Assembly (NCBI GenBank): GCA_001603805.1
Contig: LUZY01000013.1
Coordinates: forward strand, 598,723-662,722
DNA length: 64,000 nucleotides
Source: Deferribacterales bacterium Deferri_01
Lineage (GTDB): Bacteria; Chrysiogenota; Deferribacteres; Deferribacterales; Geovibrionaceae
Direction: 5' to 3'
Of this stretch, positions 28,162 to 36,497 are shown piece after piece. How positions within the stretch are numbered: position 1 is the stretch's first letter; each line of letters opens with the position of its first letter. The translations under genes and the position numbers were made by a program. Under the pieces are notes generated by a model. The model saw nothing but the letters and a program-made list of their open reading frames with translations. It had not been told where the DNA came from and did not search any database.

Positions 28162-28560
28162 TTATATTGAATGTTCCGAAAAAATATCAGTGAAATCTTT
28201 ATACGAGAGATAACCAAGATGTCTTTTGATTATTTCACCTTCACCAGAGATAAAAAGCTGTACCGGTACTGCTGTAATACCGAGTTCAATGGCTATTCCG
28301 GAATTAACATCCACATCAACAACCTTCACTGAGTACCTGTCTGCTCCTTCAGATTCAACTTTTTCAAGAGCAGGTTTCATTTTTCTGCATGTGATACAGC
28401 CATCGGAGCTGAACTGCACAACAAGAGCCTTTCCGCTTTCTGCTGCTTCCGCCTGAAGCATGGCAAGTGATAACCCGCCGTCCTGCTCTGTTCTGAGTGA
28501 GAATATCATAATCAGTGCAACAGCGGTTAATACAGCAATAGGAACAATTATTTTTTTCAT
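28162..28560 (-). CDS. Membrane-anchored thioredoxin-like protein
   Basis: A 132-residue exported protein with an N-terminal hydrophobic helix (residues 1-20) and then a thioredoxin fold. The active site reads CITC (near residue 55), preceded by a VVQFSSDG-type strand and followed by the cis-proline segment TAVPVQ. The usual WCxxC tryptophan is replaced by Gly, and CITC is not the standard CGPC. It probably works in the periplasm as a thiol reductant or oxidant. AGGGG lies six bases before the ATG. It is monocistronic with a small membrane protein upstream in the same direction. Confidence 0.82.
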   Translation of the reverse strand: MKKIIVPIAVLTAVALIMIFSLRTEQDGGLSLAMLQAEAAESGKALVVQFSSDGCITCRKMKPALEKVESEGADRYSVKVVDVDVNSGIAIELGITAVPVQLFISGEGEIIKRHLGYLSYKDFTDIFSEHSI

Positions 28561-28621
28561 TCCGACCCCTTTATATATGTTTTTTTGAATATTCTATACA
28601 TGATTCAGGAAAAAGCAAGCT

Positions 28622-28831
28622 TTACCATCCGTTTTTTTCTGCCGGAAAACCGAATTTTATCACAAGCACGATAACAAGAGCAGCGGCAAAGGAGAAAATC
28701 AGCAGACGCAGCATATTACGGTTTGCTGCACTTTCATAGATCCACCCTGCAAGGTTTTGAAAGAACCACCGGAAAAGAAATGTATTTACAAAAATAAAAC
28801 CAAGTATTTTTAAAAGATTTTTTGCCATCAT
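28622..28831 (-). CDS. Small two-helix membrane protein
   Basis: Unrecognised 69-residue protein with hydrophobic segments at about residues 8-24 and 42-62. Two ATG codons in a row are available as starts and neither has a strong ribosome site. Codon pattern and the intact frame in a short gap support it, but the evidence is thin. Confidence 0.45.
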   Translation of the reverse strand: MMAKNLLKILGFIFVNTFLFRWFFQNLAGWIYESAANRNMLRLLIFSFAAALVIVLVIKFGFPAEKNGW

Positions 28832-28980
28832 CCAGCATTACCGCCAAAACTGTGAAAATATATTCTTTTTTTATACAATTAAATAATTATATTCCAATTA
28901 TCAGTATTTTTAAGTATTATCTGAGCTATAACAATGTTTAAGAAAATTAACTTAGCATAAAAACAAAAAACGGTGAAAAA

Positions 28981-30612
28981 ATGAAGAACCTTACCATCAG
29001 AAAAAAAATAATGGCAATCCTCATCATCGGAAGCGTACTTTTTCTTGTCCTCGGTTTTTATAATAACCTTACCATCAGAAAACTCAATACTCTTACTTCA
29101 GATCAGAGAGCATCATTTGATAAATCAACTGCACTGCGCAACTTGGAAATGACTAATCTGAAACTGAACCTTCTGGCTATGGATATTATTGTAGACAGGC
29201 TTGACGGCTTTGTTGATGAAGAAAGGCTCAGGGAACTCAAAGGAGTTCTCGCCGATTACAACAGAGACAAAGCAATGATAGACAGCTTTGTAAAAGATGC
29301 CGAAACAGCAGAGAAAACCGCCGATATCTATAAAAAATTCGACAAGCTATACTCACTTGTAAGCACTGACCTTATAAAGGCAGTAGAAGGGAGGGAAGGA
29401 AACGCTGTATTCGACACTTTTGATAATATAATAGACGATACAAGTTCAGCAATAGACGATCAGCTCAAAGAAATTATTGAACTGGTTAATACTGAAGTCG
29501 GAAAAACAGCAGCTGATGCAGCCTCAATCAGTAAGTCATCTGTGCTTAACAGCCTTATAATAATGTTTCTTATAATTGCCGTTAACACCGCCGTAACTCT
29601 TGTAGTTTCTGCCTCGATCATAAAATCAGTCAGAACTATCACCGTCACTGCACGGGATCTTGCTGAAGGCGAAGGTGACCTCACAAAAGAAATACGTGTG
29701 GATGCTTTTGATGAAACAAAGATTCTTGCTGACTATATAAACATATTTATCATGAAAGTACGCGACACTGTACAGAACATTCAAAAATCCTCGGAGTCTG
29801 TCTCAGCAGGAGCAAGCGAGCTTGCGGCGTCCACCGAACAGCTTTCAAACACAATGAGCCAGCAAACTTCTCAGGTGTCAAGCATAGCTGCCTCTGTTGA
29901 GCAGATGGCGTCAACATCCAAGGAAATAGCAGTAAATGTTGGCGAGGTTCTTCAGAGATCACATGAAGCCAATAACTTAACGGAAGACGGCAAACACAAA
30001 CTTGATTCAGCAGTGAAAGACATAGCTGAAATCAAGAAAAGCGTTGAGGAAATGGCGAAAACAATCAACGAGCTGTCCGGCTCATCCGAAAGAATAGGAG
30101 ATATTCTTGACGTGATAAACGATATTGCTGATCAAACAAACCTTCTGGCACTCAACGCAGCAATAGAGGCGGCCAGAGCAGGCGAAGCCGGCAGAGGCTT
30201 TGCCGTTGTTGCCGATGAAGTGCGCAAGCTCGCAGAGCGCACCCAGAGCGCAACAGGGGAAGTCGGAGGAATAATCTCAACTCTCAGAAAAGAAACCGAA
30301 AACGCATCAAGCAATATGAATAAAGCAGTTAGTGCCGTTGGCAAGGGAGTTAAAACAATATCCGATACTGGAGAAATATTTGAACAAATTATGATTTCTG
30401 TTAAGGATATATCTCTGAATAACAGTGCAATAAGCAGTGCAGTAAACGAAGAAAGCGACGCGGTGGATTCTGTAAATGACAATGTTCAGATGATTTCTTC
30501 CGGCTTAGAACAAAGCAGTATAGCACTTGCGGAGATATCACACACAGTGAGTGACCTGCAAATGCAGTCTGAAGATCAGTATAGAGTTGTAAACCGTTTC
30601 AAAGTAGTGTAA
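28981..30612 (+). CDS. Methyl-accepting chemotaxis protein
   Basis: A transmembrane chemoreceptor of 543 residues. Helices near residues 10-30 and 185-208 flank a four-helix-bundle-type ligand domain of about 150 residues. HAMP follows at about 210-265, then a signalling domain with the conserved hairpin tip ([19 protein letters not shown], near residue 385) that contacts CheA and CheW. The ligand is unknown. No chemotaxis kinase genes are in the window. A long imperfect terminator hairpin follows. Confidence 0.93.
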   Translation: MKNLTIRKKIMAILIIGSVLFLVLGFYNNLTIRKLNTLTSDQRASFDKSTALRNLEMTNLKLNLLAMDIIVDRLDGFVDEERLRELKGVLADYNRDKAMIDSFVKDAETAEKTADIYKKFDKLYSLVSTDLIKAVEGREGNAVFDTFDNIIDDTSSAIDDQLKEIIELVNTEVGKTAADAASISKSSVLNSLIIMFLIIAVNTAVTLVVSASIIKSVRTITVTARDLAEGEGDLTKEIRVDAFDETKILADYINIFIMKVRDTVQNIQKSSESVSAGASELAASTEQLSNTMSQQTSQVSSIAASVEQMASTSKEIAVNVGEVLQRSHEANNLTEDGKHKLDSAVKDIAEIKKSVEEMAKTINELSGSSERIGDILDVINDIADQTNLLALNAAIEAARAGEAGRGFAVVADEVRKLAERTQSATGEVGGIISTLRKETENASSNMNKAVSAVGKGVKTISDTGEIFEQIMISVKDISLNNSAISSAVNEESDAVDSVNDNVQMISSGLEQSSIALAEISHTVSDLQMQSEDQYRVVNRFKVV

Positions 30613-30618
30613 ATATTT

Positions 30619-30691
30619 ATCCGCTGTTTTTTTACAGAAAAAAGTGAAGTTTTCACATTTTCTGCCGAAAAAATAAACGGATCATTTTTTT
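30619..30691 (+). terminator. Terminator of the chemoreceptor gene
   Basis: A long imperfect hairpin closed by ATCCG/CGGAT with inner pairs CAGAAAA-type/TTTTCTG and GTGAA/TTCAC, followed by a run of seven T. Confidence 0.5.
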
Positions 30692-30717
30692 ATACTACAT
30701 TCACAGGTGAAAGACAG

Positions 30718-31206
30718 TTGCTGAAAGTCTACCATCGTTTAATGATTTTGCTGCTGACAGTGCTTTTTACAGTTTCATGCGGAGGAACAAACGGAAGTGC
30801 TTCCTCCCATACAACTGAAGCCGGTACTATTCCTGTTTCATCAAGCACAGCAGGCAGCTTCCACGGAACCTACAGACTCTCAGACATCTATTCTGCTGAT
30901 CTCAGCATCGTAAGGGCTGAAGGAGTGCAGTATGTTGATACGGTGAAAAACAAAGTCAGAATTGAAATAGAAATAGAAACTTTGCTGGACAACTACAAAA
31001 TTGAAAGAGAGTACCCTATTGAGTTCGGTAAATCCTCCTTTATGCTGACTTCGGTATCTGCTGAAAAATATGAGTCTGAAAACTCGTCCGCTAAAAAATC
31101 ATACTACATAGACACGCATTATCTTGCAGAAATGCCCGACTTTCTTGCTCTTCTCAATATTGAATGGCAAAAAATATCAAACAGCACCGCAGAAATAAAA
31201 TTCTAA
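30718..31206 (+). CDS. Lipoprotein of unknown function
   Basis: Unrecognised 162-residue lipoprotein. A hydrophobic stretch ends in FTVSCGG, a lipobox-like site, and the mature part is Ser/Thr-rich at first. The start codon is TTG, supported by an AGGTGA eight bases before it; an ATG eight codons downstream lacks a ribosome site. A perfect terminator lies twelve bases after the stop. Confidence 0.6.
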   Translation: MLKVYHRLMILLLTVLFTVSCGGTNGSASSHTTEAGTIPVSSSTAGSFHGTYRLSDIYSADLSIVRAEGVQYVDTVKNKVRIEIEIETLLDNYKIEREYPIEFGKSSFMLTSVSAEKYESENSSAKKSYYIDTHYLAEMPDFLALLNIEWQKISNSTAEIKF

Positions 31207-31217
31207 AAATAATCCCC

Positions 31218-31249
31218 ATGCCGCTTTTGCTTAAAGCGGCATTTTTTTC
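31218..31249 (+). terminator. Terminator of the lipoprotein gene
   Basis: ATGCCGCTTT pairs with AAAGCGGCAT around a five-base loop, followed by T residues. Confidence 0.9.
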
Positions 31250-31300
31250 TTTCATCTTCGTGCTTTAAATAATATCATATCACTGAAGGAAGGTGAAAAA

Positions 31301-31762
31301 ATGACCAAAAAACTTATTCCGCTTTTCATAATTATTCTTCTCACAGCAGCCTGCGCCCGCATGGCTAACTATTACGCCTCAAACGTCAGCGTTAAAATAG
31401 AAAATGTTGAGATAAAAAACAAAGCAAGCTTTGATAAAGTCGATCTGGGCGTGGATCTCCTTATAAAAAATGAAAATATGTTTCCGGTTTACATAACAGG
31501 ATTCACTTATAATATACTGATGGGGAAATCAATTGTCGCTTCAGGCAAAAACCCTGACAACAAAAGCTTCGCCATAGAAGAAAAAGAAACAGGAAACCTG
31601 TCATTCAATATGACAATATACCCCAAGAGGGCAGGACAGGAATTTATTAAGGCGTACCTTGCAGAAGACGCAGAAATGAAAATATACGGAAAGGTTTACG
31701 CAACCTCTGATCTAGGTAGCTTCAGTTTTAATTATTCACACACCCATGAACTGAAAAAATAA
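31301..31762 (+). CDS. LEA14-like lipoprotein (WHy domain)
   Basis: A 153-residue protein with a lipoprotein signal (LLTAACA). The mature region resembles LEA type 2 / WHy domains, small Ig-like folds with NVEIKNKASFDKVDLGVDL at the start and an IKNENMFPVYITGF segment. In bacteria such proteins are envelope lipoproteins linked to stress, with little direct evidence. AAGGAAGG precedes the ATG. Its stop codon directly abuts the stop codon of the convergent yjfB gene. Confidence 0.75.
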   Translation: MTKKLIPLFIIILLTAACARMANYYASNVSVKIENVEIKNKASFDKVDLGVDLLIKNENMFPVYITGFTYNILMGKSIVASGKNPDNKSFAIEEKETGNLSFNMTIYPKRAGQEFIKAYLAEDAEMKIYGKVYATSDLGSFSFNYSHTHELKK

Positions 31763-31963
31763 TCAGGCTACAACATCCAGAAGATTGCCCTTTTCACCGC
31801 CGGAATTTTTGGGCAGTTCGGCAGCCTGCAAAAGCTTAAGCACAGCCTGACCCTGAGTTTCCTGAAGATCAAGTGCCTTTTTAGCGACTGTCACGGACGC
31901 CTGCATTGTATACTCAGCCTGTGACATCTGTGTGAATCCTGAAGCAAGTGAAGCAACATCCAT
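31763..31963 (-). CDS. YjfB-type motility protein
   Basis: A 66-residue protein that matches the YjfB putative motility family: polar N terminus with QMSQAEYTMQAS, then VAKKALDLQETQGQAVLKLL. A sigma-28 promoter lies in front, so control by the flagellar sigma factor fits. AAGGAG is eight bases before the ATG. The molecular role is unknown. It may be secreted through the flagellar apparatus, which is inferred. Confidence 0.78.
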   Translation of the reverse strand: MDVASLASGFTQMSQAEYTMQASVTVAKKALDLQETQGQAVLKLLQAAELPKNSGGEKGNLLDVVA

Positions 31964-31984
31964 AATTATCTCCTTATTCTTCTT

Positions 31985-32011
31985 TTATCGGCAGGAAATC
32001 AGTTTTCTTAA
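31985..32011 (-). promoter_or_regulatory. Sigma-28 (FliA) promoter of yjfB
   Basis: On the - strand TTAA, 15 bases and a perfect GCCGATAA -10 element, 22 bases upstream of the start codon. The -35 is TTAA rather than TAAA. Confidence 0.75.
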
Positions 32012-32012
32012 G

Positions 32013-32040
32013 CAAAAAAAGGGAGCCTCGCGACTCCCCT
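32013..32040 (-). terminator. Terminator of the glycine-rich protein gene
   Basis: On the - strand GGGAG and CTCCC pair around an eight-base loop, followed by seven T. It sits right next to the yjfB sigma-28 promoter. Confidence 0.65.
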
Positions 32041-32066
32041 CTTAAGTTTAGGTTGTTTATTTATTT

Positions 32067-32438
32067 TTAGTTTGCAGTAATGGGTCCGAAAACTGAACCG
32101 TCTACTCTTACATGAAAGTAGAAAACGTTTCCGTTGGCGTCTTTAACAGTTGCCTGATACGATTCGCCTCTGGGCATCACAAATTTGTCAAATTTTTCAA
32201 TTTTGAAACCTTTGAAATTTTCGGCAACATATGCCTCAACTGACGCTTTTGCCGCTTCTTCTGTCACCGGCTGAAAATCTGTAATAGGTCCACCGTAAGG
32301 TCCGCCGCCACATGGAGACTGATATCCAGCTCCGCCACAAGGTCCGCCACCTCTTACTCCTTTTGGTCCGGGTCCATAGGCAAAAGCCATTCCGGCTGCC
32401 AGAACCACTGCAAGTGTAAGTAATGCTGCTTTTTTCAT
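32067..32438 (-). CDS. Secreted Gly/Pro-rich protein with PepSY-like end
   Basis: A 123-residue exported protein. A typical signal peptide ends AFA at about residue 20. A 35-residue Gly/Pro/Cys-rich linker follows (PCGG repeats). The C-terminal 70 residues resemble a PepSY domain, with VTEEAAKASVEAY and an AYVAENFKGF segment, ending in a VYFHVRVDGSVFGPI strand. The function is unknown; related proteins may bind metals or inhibit proteases. The start has AGGAGG nine bases upstream; a seven-codon longer frame is not preferred. A sigma-54-like promoter and a heptamer array lie upstream. Confidence 0.7.
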   Translation of the reverse strand: MKKAALLTLAVVLAAGMAFAYGPGPKGVRGGGPCGGAGYQSPCGGGPYGGPITDFQPVTEEAAKASVEAYVAENFKGFKIEKFDKFVMPRGESYQATVKDANGNVFYFHVRVDGSVFGPITAN

Positions 32439-32479
32439 TTGTCTTTCCTCCTTGAGCATTAAAATGCTTTTGTCTTTTT

Positions 32480-32495
32480 AGCTCAAGCCGTGCCA
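32480..32495 (-). promoter_or_regulatory. Possible sigma-54 promoter of the glycine-rich protein gene
   Basis: On the - strand TGGCAC-N5-GAGCT: the -24 is perfect and the GC of the -12 element sits at the right spacing, but TT is replaced by GA. The start site would lie about 30 bases before the ATG. Confidence 0.45.
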
Positions 32496-32561
32496 AAAAA
32501 TATATTTGCAGATAAATAGTTGATAATACAGTCATTTGTGATTCAGTAAAGCAAACAGAGG

Positions 32562-32589
32562 TGTGCAGTTTCTGCACAATACTGTGCAG
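32562..32589. promoter_or_regulatory. Three alternating heptamers (possible activator sites)
   Basis: TGTGCAG-ttt-CTGCACA-atac-TGTGCAG: adjacent heptamers are exact inverted copies. They lie 70-95 bases upstream of the sigma-54-like promoter, where an enhancer-binding protein would bind. The rest of this 330-base gap is AT-rich with no gene. Confidence 0.5.
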
Positions 32590-32790
32590 GTATTTCATAG
32601 TAAACTGTTAGGATTAAAATCATGAAGCAGATCCTAAACAGAAAACACAGCTAAATAGCATTCGAAGTGTTATTAAACAGAACAATGGAGCAATGCTTCA
32701 TCCTTTTTTGCATATGTTTTTCAATAATACTTTCAAATTTTTTAAGTTAAGTATAAAATTCTTTTACCTTCTATAACATGGGAGACAACC

Positions 32791-33846
32791 TTGAGCAGAA
32801 GACCGGTTACTGTTTTTTTTAAACTAGGCGCACTGGGCGACACAATTATGACCACTCCCGCTTTGAGAGCATACCGAAAATCCTTTCCCCATGAAGAAAT
32901 TATATACATAATAGGCAAAACCTGCGAGGCGGCTCTTCTTGGCAATCCGAACATCGACAGGCTGATAACCTTTGATGATGACGCCTTCTACACAGGCGGC
33001 GCAATCGCCCGTATGAAAACTGTCTTTAAAGTCACTGGGCTTATAAAATCATTCAAAGCAGGCAGAATATTCATCATGCAGAAGAACAGCTCATGGAACA
33101 ATGCGGCGAAAAGCGCCGGGGTCCCTGAACGCTTCGGTTTTGGCGAAGAAAAAAATAAACATCTCACTCATGCTCTTAAAAACTCTGATGACTTCCATGA
33201 AGTTGACTCCTATATCGAGATTTGCAAGCTGGCAGAAGGATTCAGACCGGACGGGCATACAATGAATGTTTACCACAGCGAAGCTGAACCTGAGAGGATT
33301 AAAAGCCTGACAGGCAACCTCTTCAGCAGAAAAGTAATAGCTGTTGCCCCAGGCGGACGCTCAGGGATGAAAGCAGAAGACGACCTGCGCCGTTGGCGGG
33401 GCTATACTGAGCTTATCAGAAAAATTATCAGTGAGACCGAATGTAATATTCTGGTAATAGGCTCACGGAGTGATAAAGAGCTTCTGGACACAAACGGCTT
33501 TGACGAGGCAAGAGTTAAAAACCTCTGCGGAAAAATACCTGTTGCCGGTTCATACGCAACCCTTAAACGCTGTGCAATGCTTGTTGCGGGTGACGGCGGA
33601 GCGATGATACTCGGAGCGGCTGCGGGTATTCCTGTTGTTTCAATATTCGGACCAACCAATCCGCTCAACAGATATCCCATCACAAACCACCTCAGCAGAT
33701 ATATATGGCTTGAGAAAGACTGCTCTCCATGTATAAAAGACGGTCACTTCCCCAGAAAGACTGATCATGCCTGCATGGAGGAAATAACCCCTGACATGGT
33801 ATTTGCCGAAGTTACAGATATTTTGGAAAAATCTCCGCAGAAATAA
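32791..33846 (+). CDS. Family 9 glycosyltransferase (LPS heptosyltransferase type)
   Basis: A 351-residue cytoplasmic enzyme of the ADP-heptose:LPS heptosyltransferase family, which adds heptose to the LPS inner core. The N-terminal GALGDTIMTTPALRA motif contacts the acceptor and the C-terminal domain has DGGAMILGAAAGIPVVSIFGPTNP, the classic nucleotide-sugar segment. The start is TTG with GGGAG seven bases upstream. The next gene follows after 41 bases, but its nuclease function seems unrelated. Which heptose position is used cannot be told. Confidence 0.88.
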   Translation: MSRRPVTVFFKLGALGDTIMTTPALRAYRKSFPHEEIIYIIGKTCEAALLGNPNIDRLITFDDDAFYTGGAIARMKTVFKVTGLIKSFKAGRIFIMQKNSSWNNAAKSAGVPERFGFGEEKNKHLTHALKNSDDFHEVDSYIEICKLAEGFRPDGHTMNVYHSEAEPERIKSLTGNLFSRKVIAVAPGGRSGMKAEDDLRRWRGYTELIRKIISETECNILVIGSRSDKELLDTNGFDEARVKNLCGKIPVAGSYATLKRCAMLVAGDGGAMILGAAAGIPVVSIFGPTNPLNRYPITNHLSRYIWLEKDCSPCIKDGHFPRKTDHACMEEITPDMVFAEVTDILEKSPQK

Positions 33847-33887
33847 TAAGATTGAACATTCACCCGTCCGGATGTTAAAATTCACTC

Positions 33888-36497
33888 ATGATCCATGTAC
33901 ACAAAGCCCCATCGGGCAAAGCAGTAATTCCTGTAATCTCAGAATATCTTAAAAACAATAATCTCCTTAGCGGCAAAGTCTGCTGCATACTGCCCACAGG
34001 CAGAAACAAGCGCTCTCTGGCACTCAGGTTGAGCCAATCGGAAAAATCTCCGGTAATACTGAGCATCCCTGAGTTCAATTCTTATCTTTTCAGAGTAGAA
34101 AAACCTGTTGTTCCCCAGGAGTTAAGACACTTCTATATGAAAAAGGCAGCAGAACGCCTCAGTCTGGATGAGAAGCTTGCCCTTTTTAAGCGGACCGACC
34201 CTGATTTCCTCGAAAACTTCATCACCTTCACCGAAACAGGAAACGCCTTCTTCCGCTTTTTCAGGGAAATTAAAGGCGAACTCATAACAGCAGAAGAGCT
34301 TGCCGGGCATGCTTTATATACAGATTATGAAAAACAGACTCACATACTCTATTCCCTGTGGTCGGCATATATTTCCGTTTTGAATGAAAACGGTCTGTGC
34401 GACAGTGCGGAAATGTTCGATAATCCGCTTTTTAATCAGTTTTTTACGGACAGATTCTCTGATTTCGTGTTCCTTATAACCGGTTTTCTTACACGGCATG
34501 AGATACGGACGCTTAAAATGCTTTCCGAAATCGGAAATATCCACCTTTTTCTCCACTTTCTGGGAGAAAAAACAGTTAATCACAAAGAAATTGAAGAAGC
34601 ATTACAGATAGTAATACAGGATGATGAAAATATTGTGCATCATACAGGTTTTGATGTAGTTGAAACTGGTTCCCGTCTTGAGGAGTATGAATTCATAACC
34701 GACAAAATATATGAAGCGTCAGGTAAAGGGATACCTCTTAACCGCATGGCCGTAATTCTTCCTGATGAAAAAATGAAGTCATACTTCATAGAAAACGATA
34801 TTTACAACCTTTTCAACATAACATCAGGAATAGACGGAACATACTCTGAAATATATCAGATTACGGACATCTTGAGACAAGCGGCCGAAGAAAATATGCT
34901 CAGTCAAGGCTTGGTAGGCATAGAAACCATAGAAAAAATAGCCGTTCAGCCGTTTTTGCAAAAAATAAGTGGTTTTGCTCCCCTTAAAGACAGGATAAAA
35001 GATCTCATAACCTTGAAACGGCTTGCTGTGAACATAGATGAAATAGCCGGTTTCCCCTCTGTCCGTAAGATTTTATACCCTTTTTTAAAAGAGACACACT
35101 CCACATTGCCGGAAGCTGCACATAAGCTTTCAGCTATTGCTGAAATTTATCTGGAAAACACCGAAGATGAAAGGGAAAAGCAGCATGGAGCAATTGTGCT
35201 GAAAGAACTTAAAAGACTGAGAGCAGTTTATGCTCCGGTGGATGATTCTCTTCCTCTGCAAACCGCCCTCGCCTTGCTTATGAACAGTATAGCACGTCTC
35301 AGCTTTCACTGCCCCGGAGGCGAAGTCACTGTTATGGGACTTCTGGAAACAAGGAACATGCAGTTTGATGCAGTATTCATCCCCAATATGAATGCTGATG
35401 TTTTTCCGCCTTCAAGTGACAAAGACCTCTTTCTTAATACAGAAATACGCCGCAACCTGCGCCTTCCAACCTTTCAGGACAGAGAACACCTAATCAAAAA
35501 CTACATGAGCCAGATAATATCTAAAAGTAAATTTGTTTATATATCATGTATATCAAGGGACAAGGGAGCATCGTACCGCAGCCCGTTTCTGGAAGAACTG
35601 ATAATAAAAAATAAACTGCAGGTACGACTCTATTCCTCATCCGGCTTCCGCATATTTCAAACTTCGGATAAAGGGATCAAACTCCATGAATCGGAGGCGT
35701 TTAAAAAAGACACAGCAATAGCCGGAAAACTGAAAAAACGGGGTATCTCCGCCACTATGCTGAACGATTATTTGGCCTGCCCTTACAGATTTTATGCAAA
35801 ATATATCATAGGGCTCAAAACAGCAGACAGACCGGAAGACTCCATACCCCCGTATGAGTACGGAAAGACCCTGCACAGCGTGCTTGAGGGAATATATTCC
35901 GAAGGCATACCGGAAACTGCGGATGAGCTTCATAGGCGTGTTTACGATGAATTTCTCCGGTCAATGAGCAGGTTTGATGCATACAGAATTAATCCTCTGG
36001 AAAGAGAGCAGGTAAATGATCTTGCTGAAAGGCTTTATAGCTTTGCTGAGAATGAAATACACCGCTTTGCCGAAGGGTGGAGACCGAAAACAGAAGAGGA
36101 TGAACTTAAAGCAACGATAAACGGAATGCGCCTTCACGGAAGGCTGGACAGAACAGACGAAAACAACGGCAGAACAGCTATAATTGACTATAAACTGAAA
36201 ACTGTCAAAGAGTTCAGAGATTTTAACCCTGATAAAATAAAAGACGTGCAGATGCCTCTTTATGCTCTGCTTTTTTTGTACAAACACGGAAATCTGCCGG
36301 ACGAAATTCTTTGGTATGACTTAAAAAAAGAGTTCAAAACCGTAAAAGCATTTGACGTAAGCTGCATTGATCAGTTCAGAGAATTTCTGGATGGACTGCT
36401 GAAAAGGATAGCAGATCCTGAACAAGAATACCCCAGAACCGAAAGGCAGGCGGACTGCCTCTACTGCGATTATTCTGATCTCTGCGGGAGAAGCTAA
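33888..36497 (+). CDS. AddB-like PD-(D/E)XK nuclease subunit
   Basis: An 869-residue protein that resembles the AddB subunit of the AddAB helicase-nuclease that processes double-strand breaks for recombination. The N-terminal helicase-like part lacks a canonical Walker A motif, which fits an inactive AddB helicase fold. The C-terminal nuclease has a CPYRFY segment near 623, IDYKLK as the D-x-K catalytic motif, and a CxxCxxxxxC cluster (CLYCDYSDLC) at the end. These four Cys would hold the 4Fe-4S staple seen in AddB. The stop overlaps the start of the AddA-like gene by one base (TAATG). Sequence drift from known AddB is large. Confidence 0.8.
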   Translation: MIHVHKAPSGKAVIPVISEYLKNNNLLSGKVCCILPTGRNKRSLALRLSQSEKSPVILSIPEFNSYLFRVEKPVVPQELRHFYMKKAAERLSLDEKLALFKRTDPDFLENFITFTETGNAFFRFFREIKGELITAEELAGHALYTDYEKQTHILYSLWSAYISVLNENGLCDSAEMFDNPLFNQFFTDRFSDFVFLITGFLTRHEIRTLKMLSEIGNIHLFLHFLGEKTVNHKEIEEALQIVIQDDENIVHHTGFDVVETGSRLEEYEFITDKIYEASGKGIPLNRMAVILPDEKMKSYFIENDIYNLFNITSGIDGTYSEIYQITDILRQAAEENMLSQGLVGIETIEKIAVQPFLQKISGFAPLKDRIKDLITLKRLAVNIDEIAGFPSVRKILYPFLKETHSTLPEAAHKLSAIAEIYLENTEDEREKQHGAIVLKELKRLRAVYAPVDDSLPLQTALALLMNSIARLSFHCPGGEVTVMGLLETRNMQFDAVFIPNMNADVFPPSSDKDLFLNTEIRRNLRLPTFQDREHLIKNYMSQIISKSKFVYISCISRDKGASYRSPFLEELIIKNKLQVRLYSSSGFRIFQTSDKGIKLHESEAFKKDTAIAGKLKKRGISATMLNDYLACPYRFYAKYIIGLKTADRPEDSIPPYEYGKTLHSVLEGIYSEGIPETADELHRRVYDEFLRSMSRFDAYRINPLEREQVNDLAERLYSFAENEIHRFAEGWRPKTEEDELKATINGMRLHGRLDRTDENNGRTAIIDYKLKTVKEFRDFNPDKIKDVQMPLYALLFLYKHGNLPDEILWYDLKKEFKTVKAFDVSCIDQFREFLDGLLKRIADPEQEYPRTERQADCLYCDYSDLCGRS

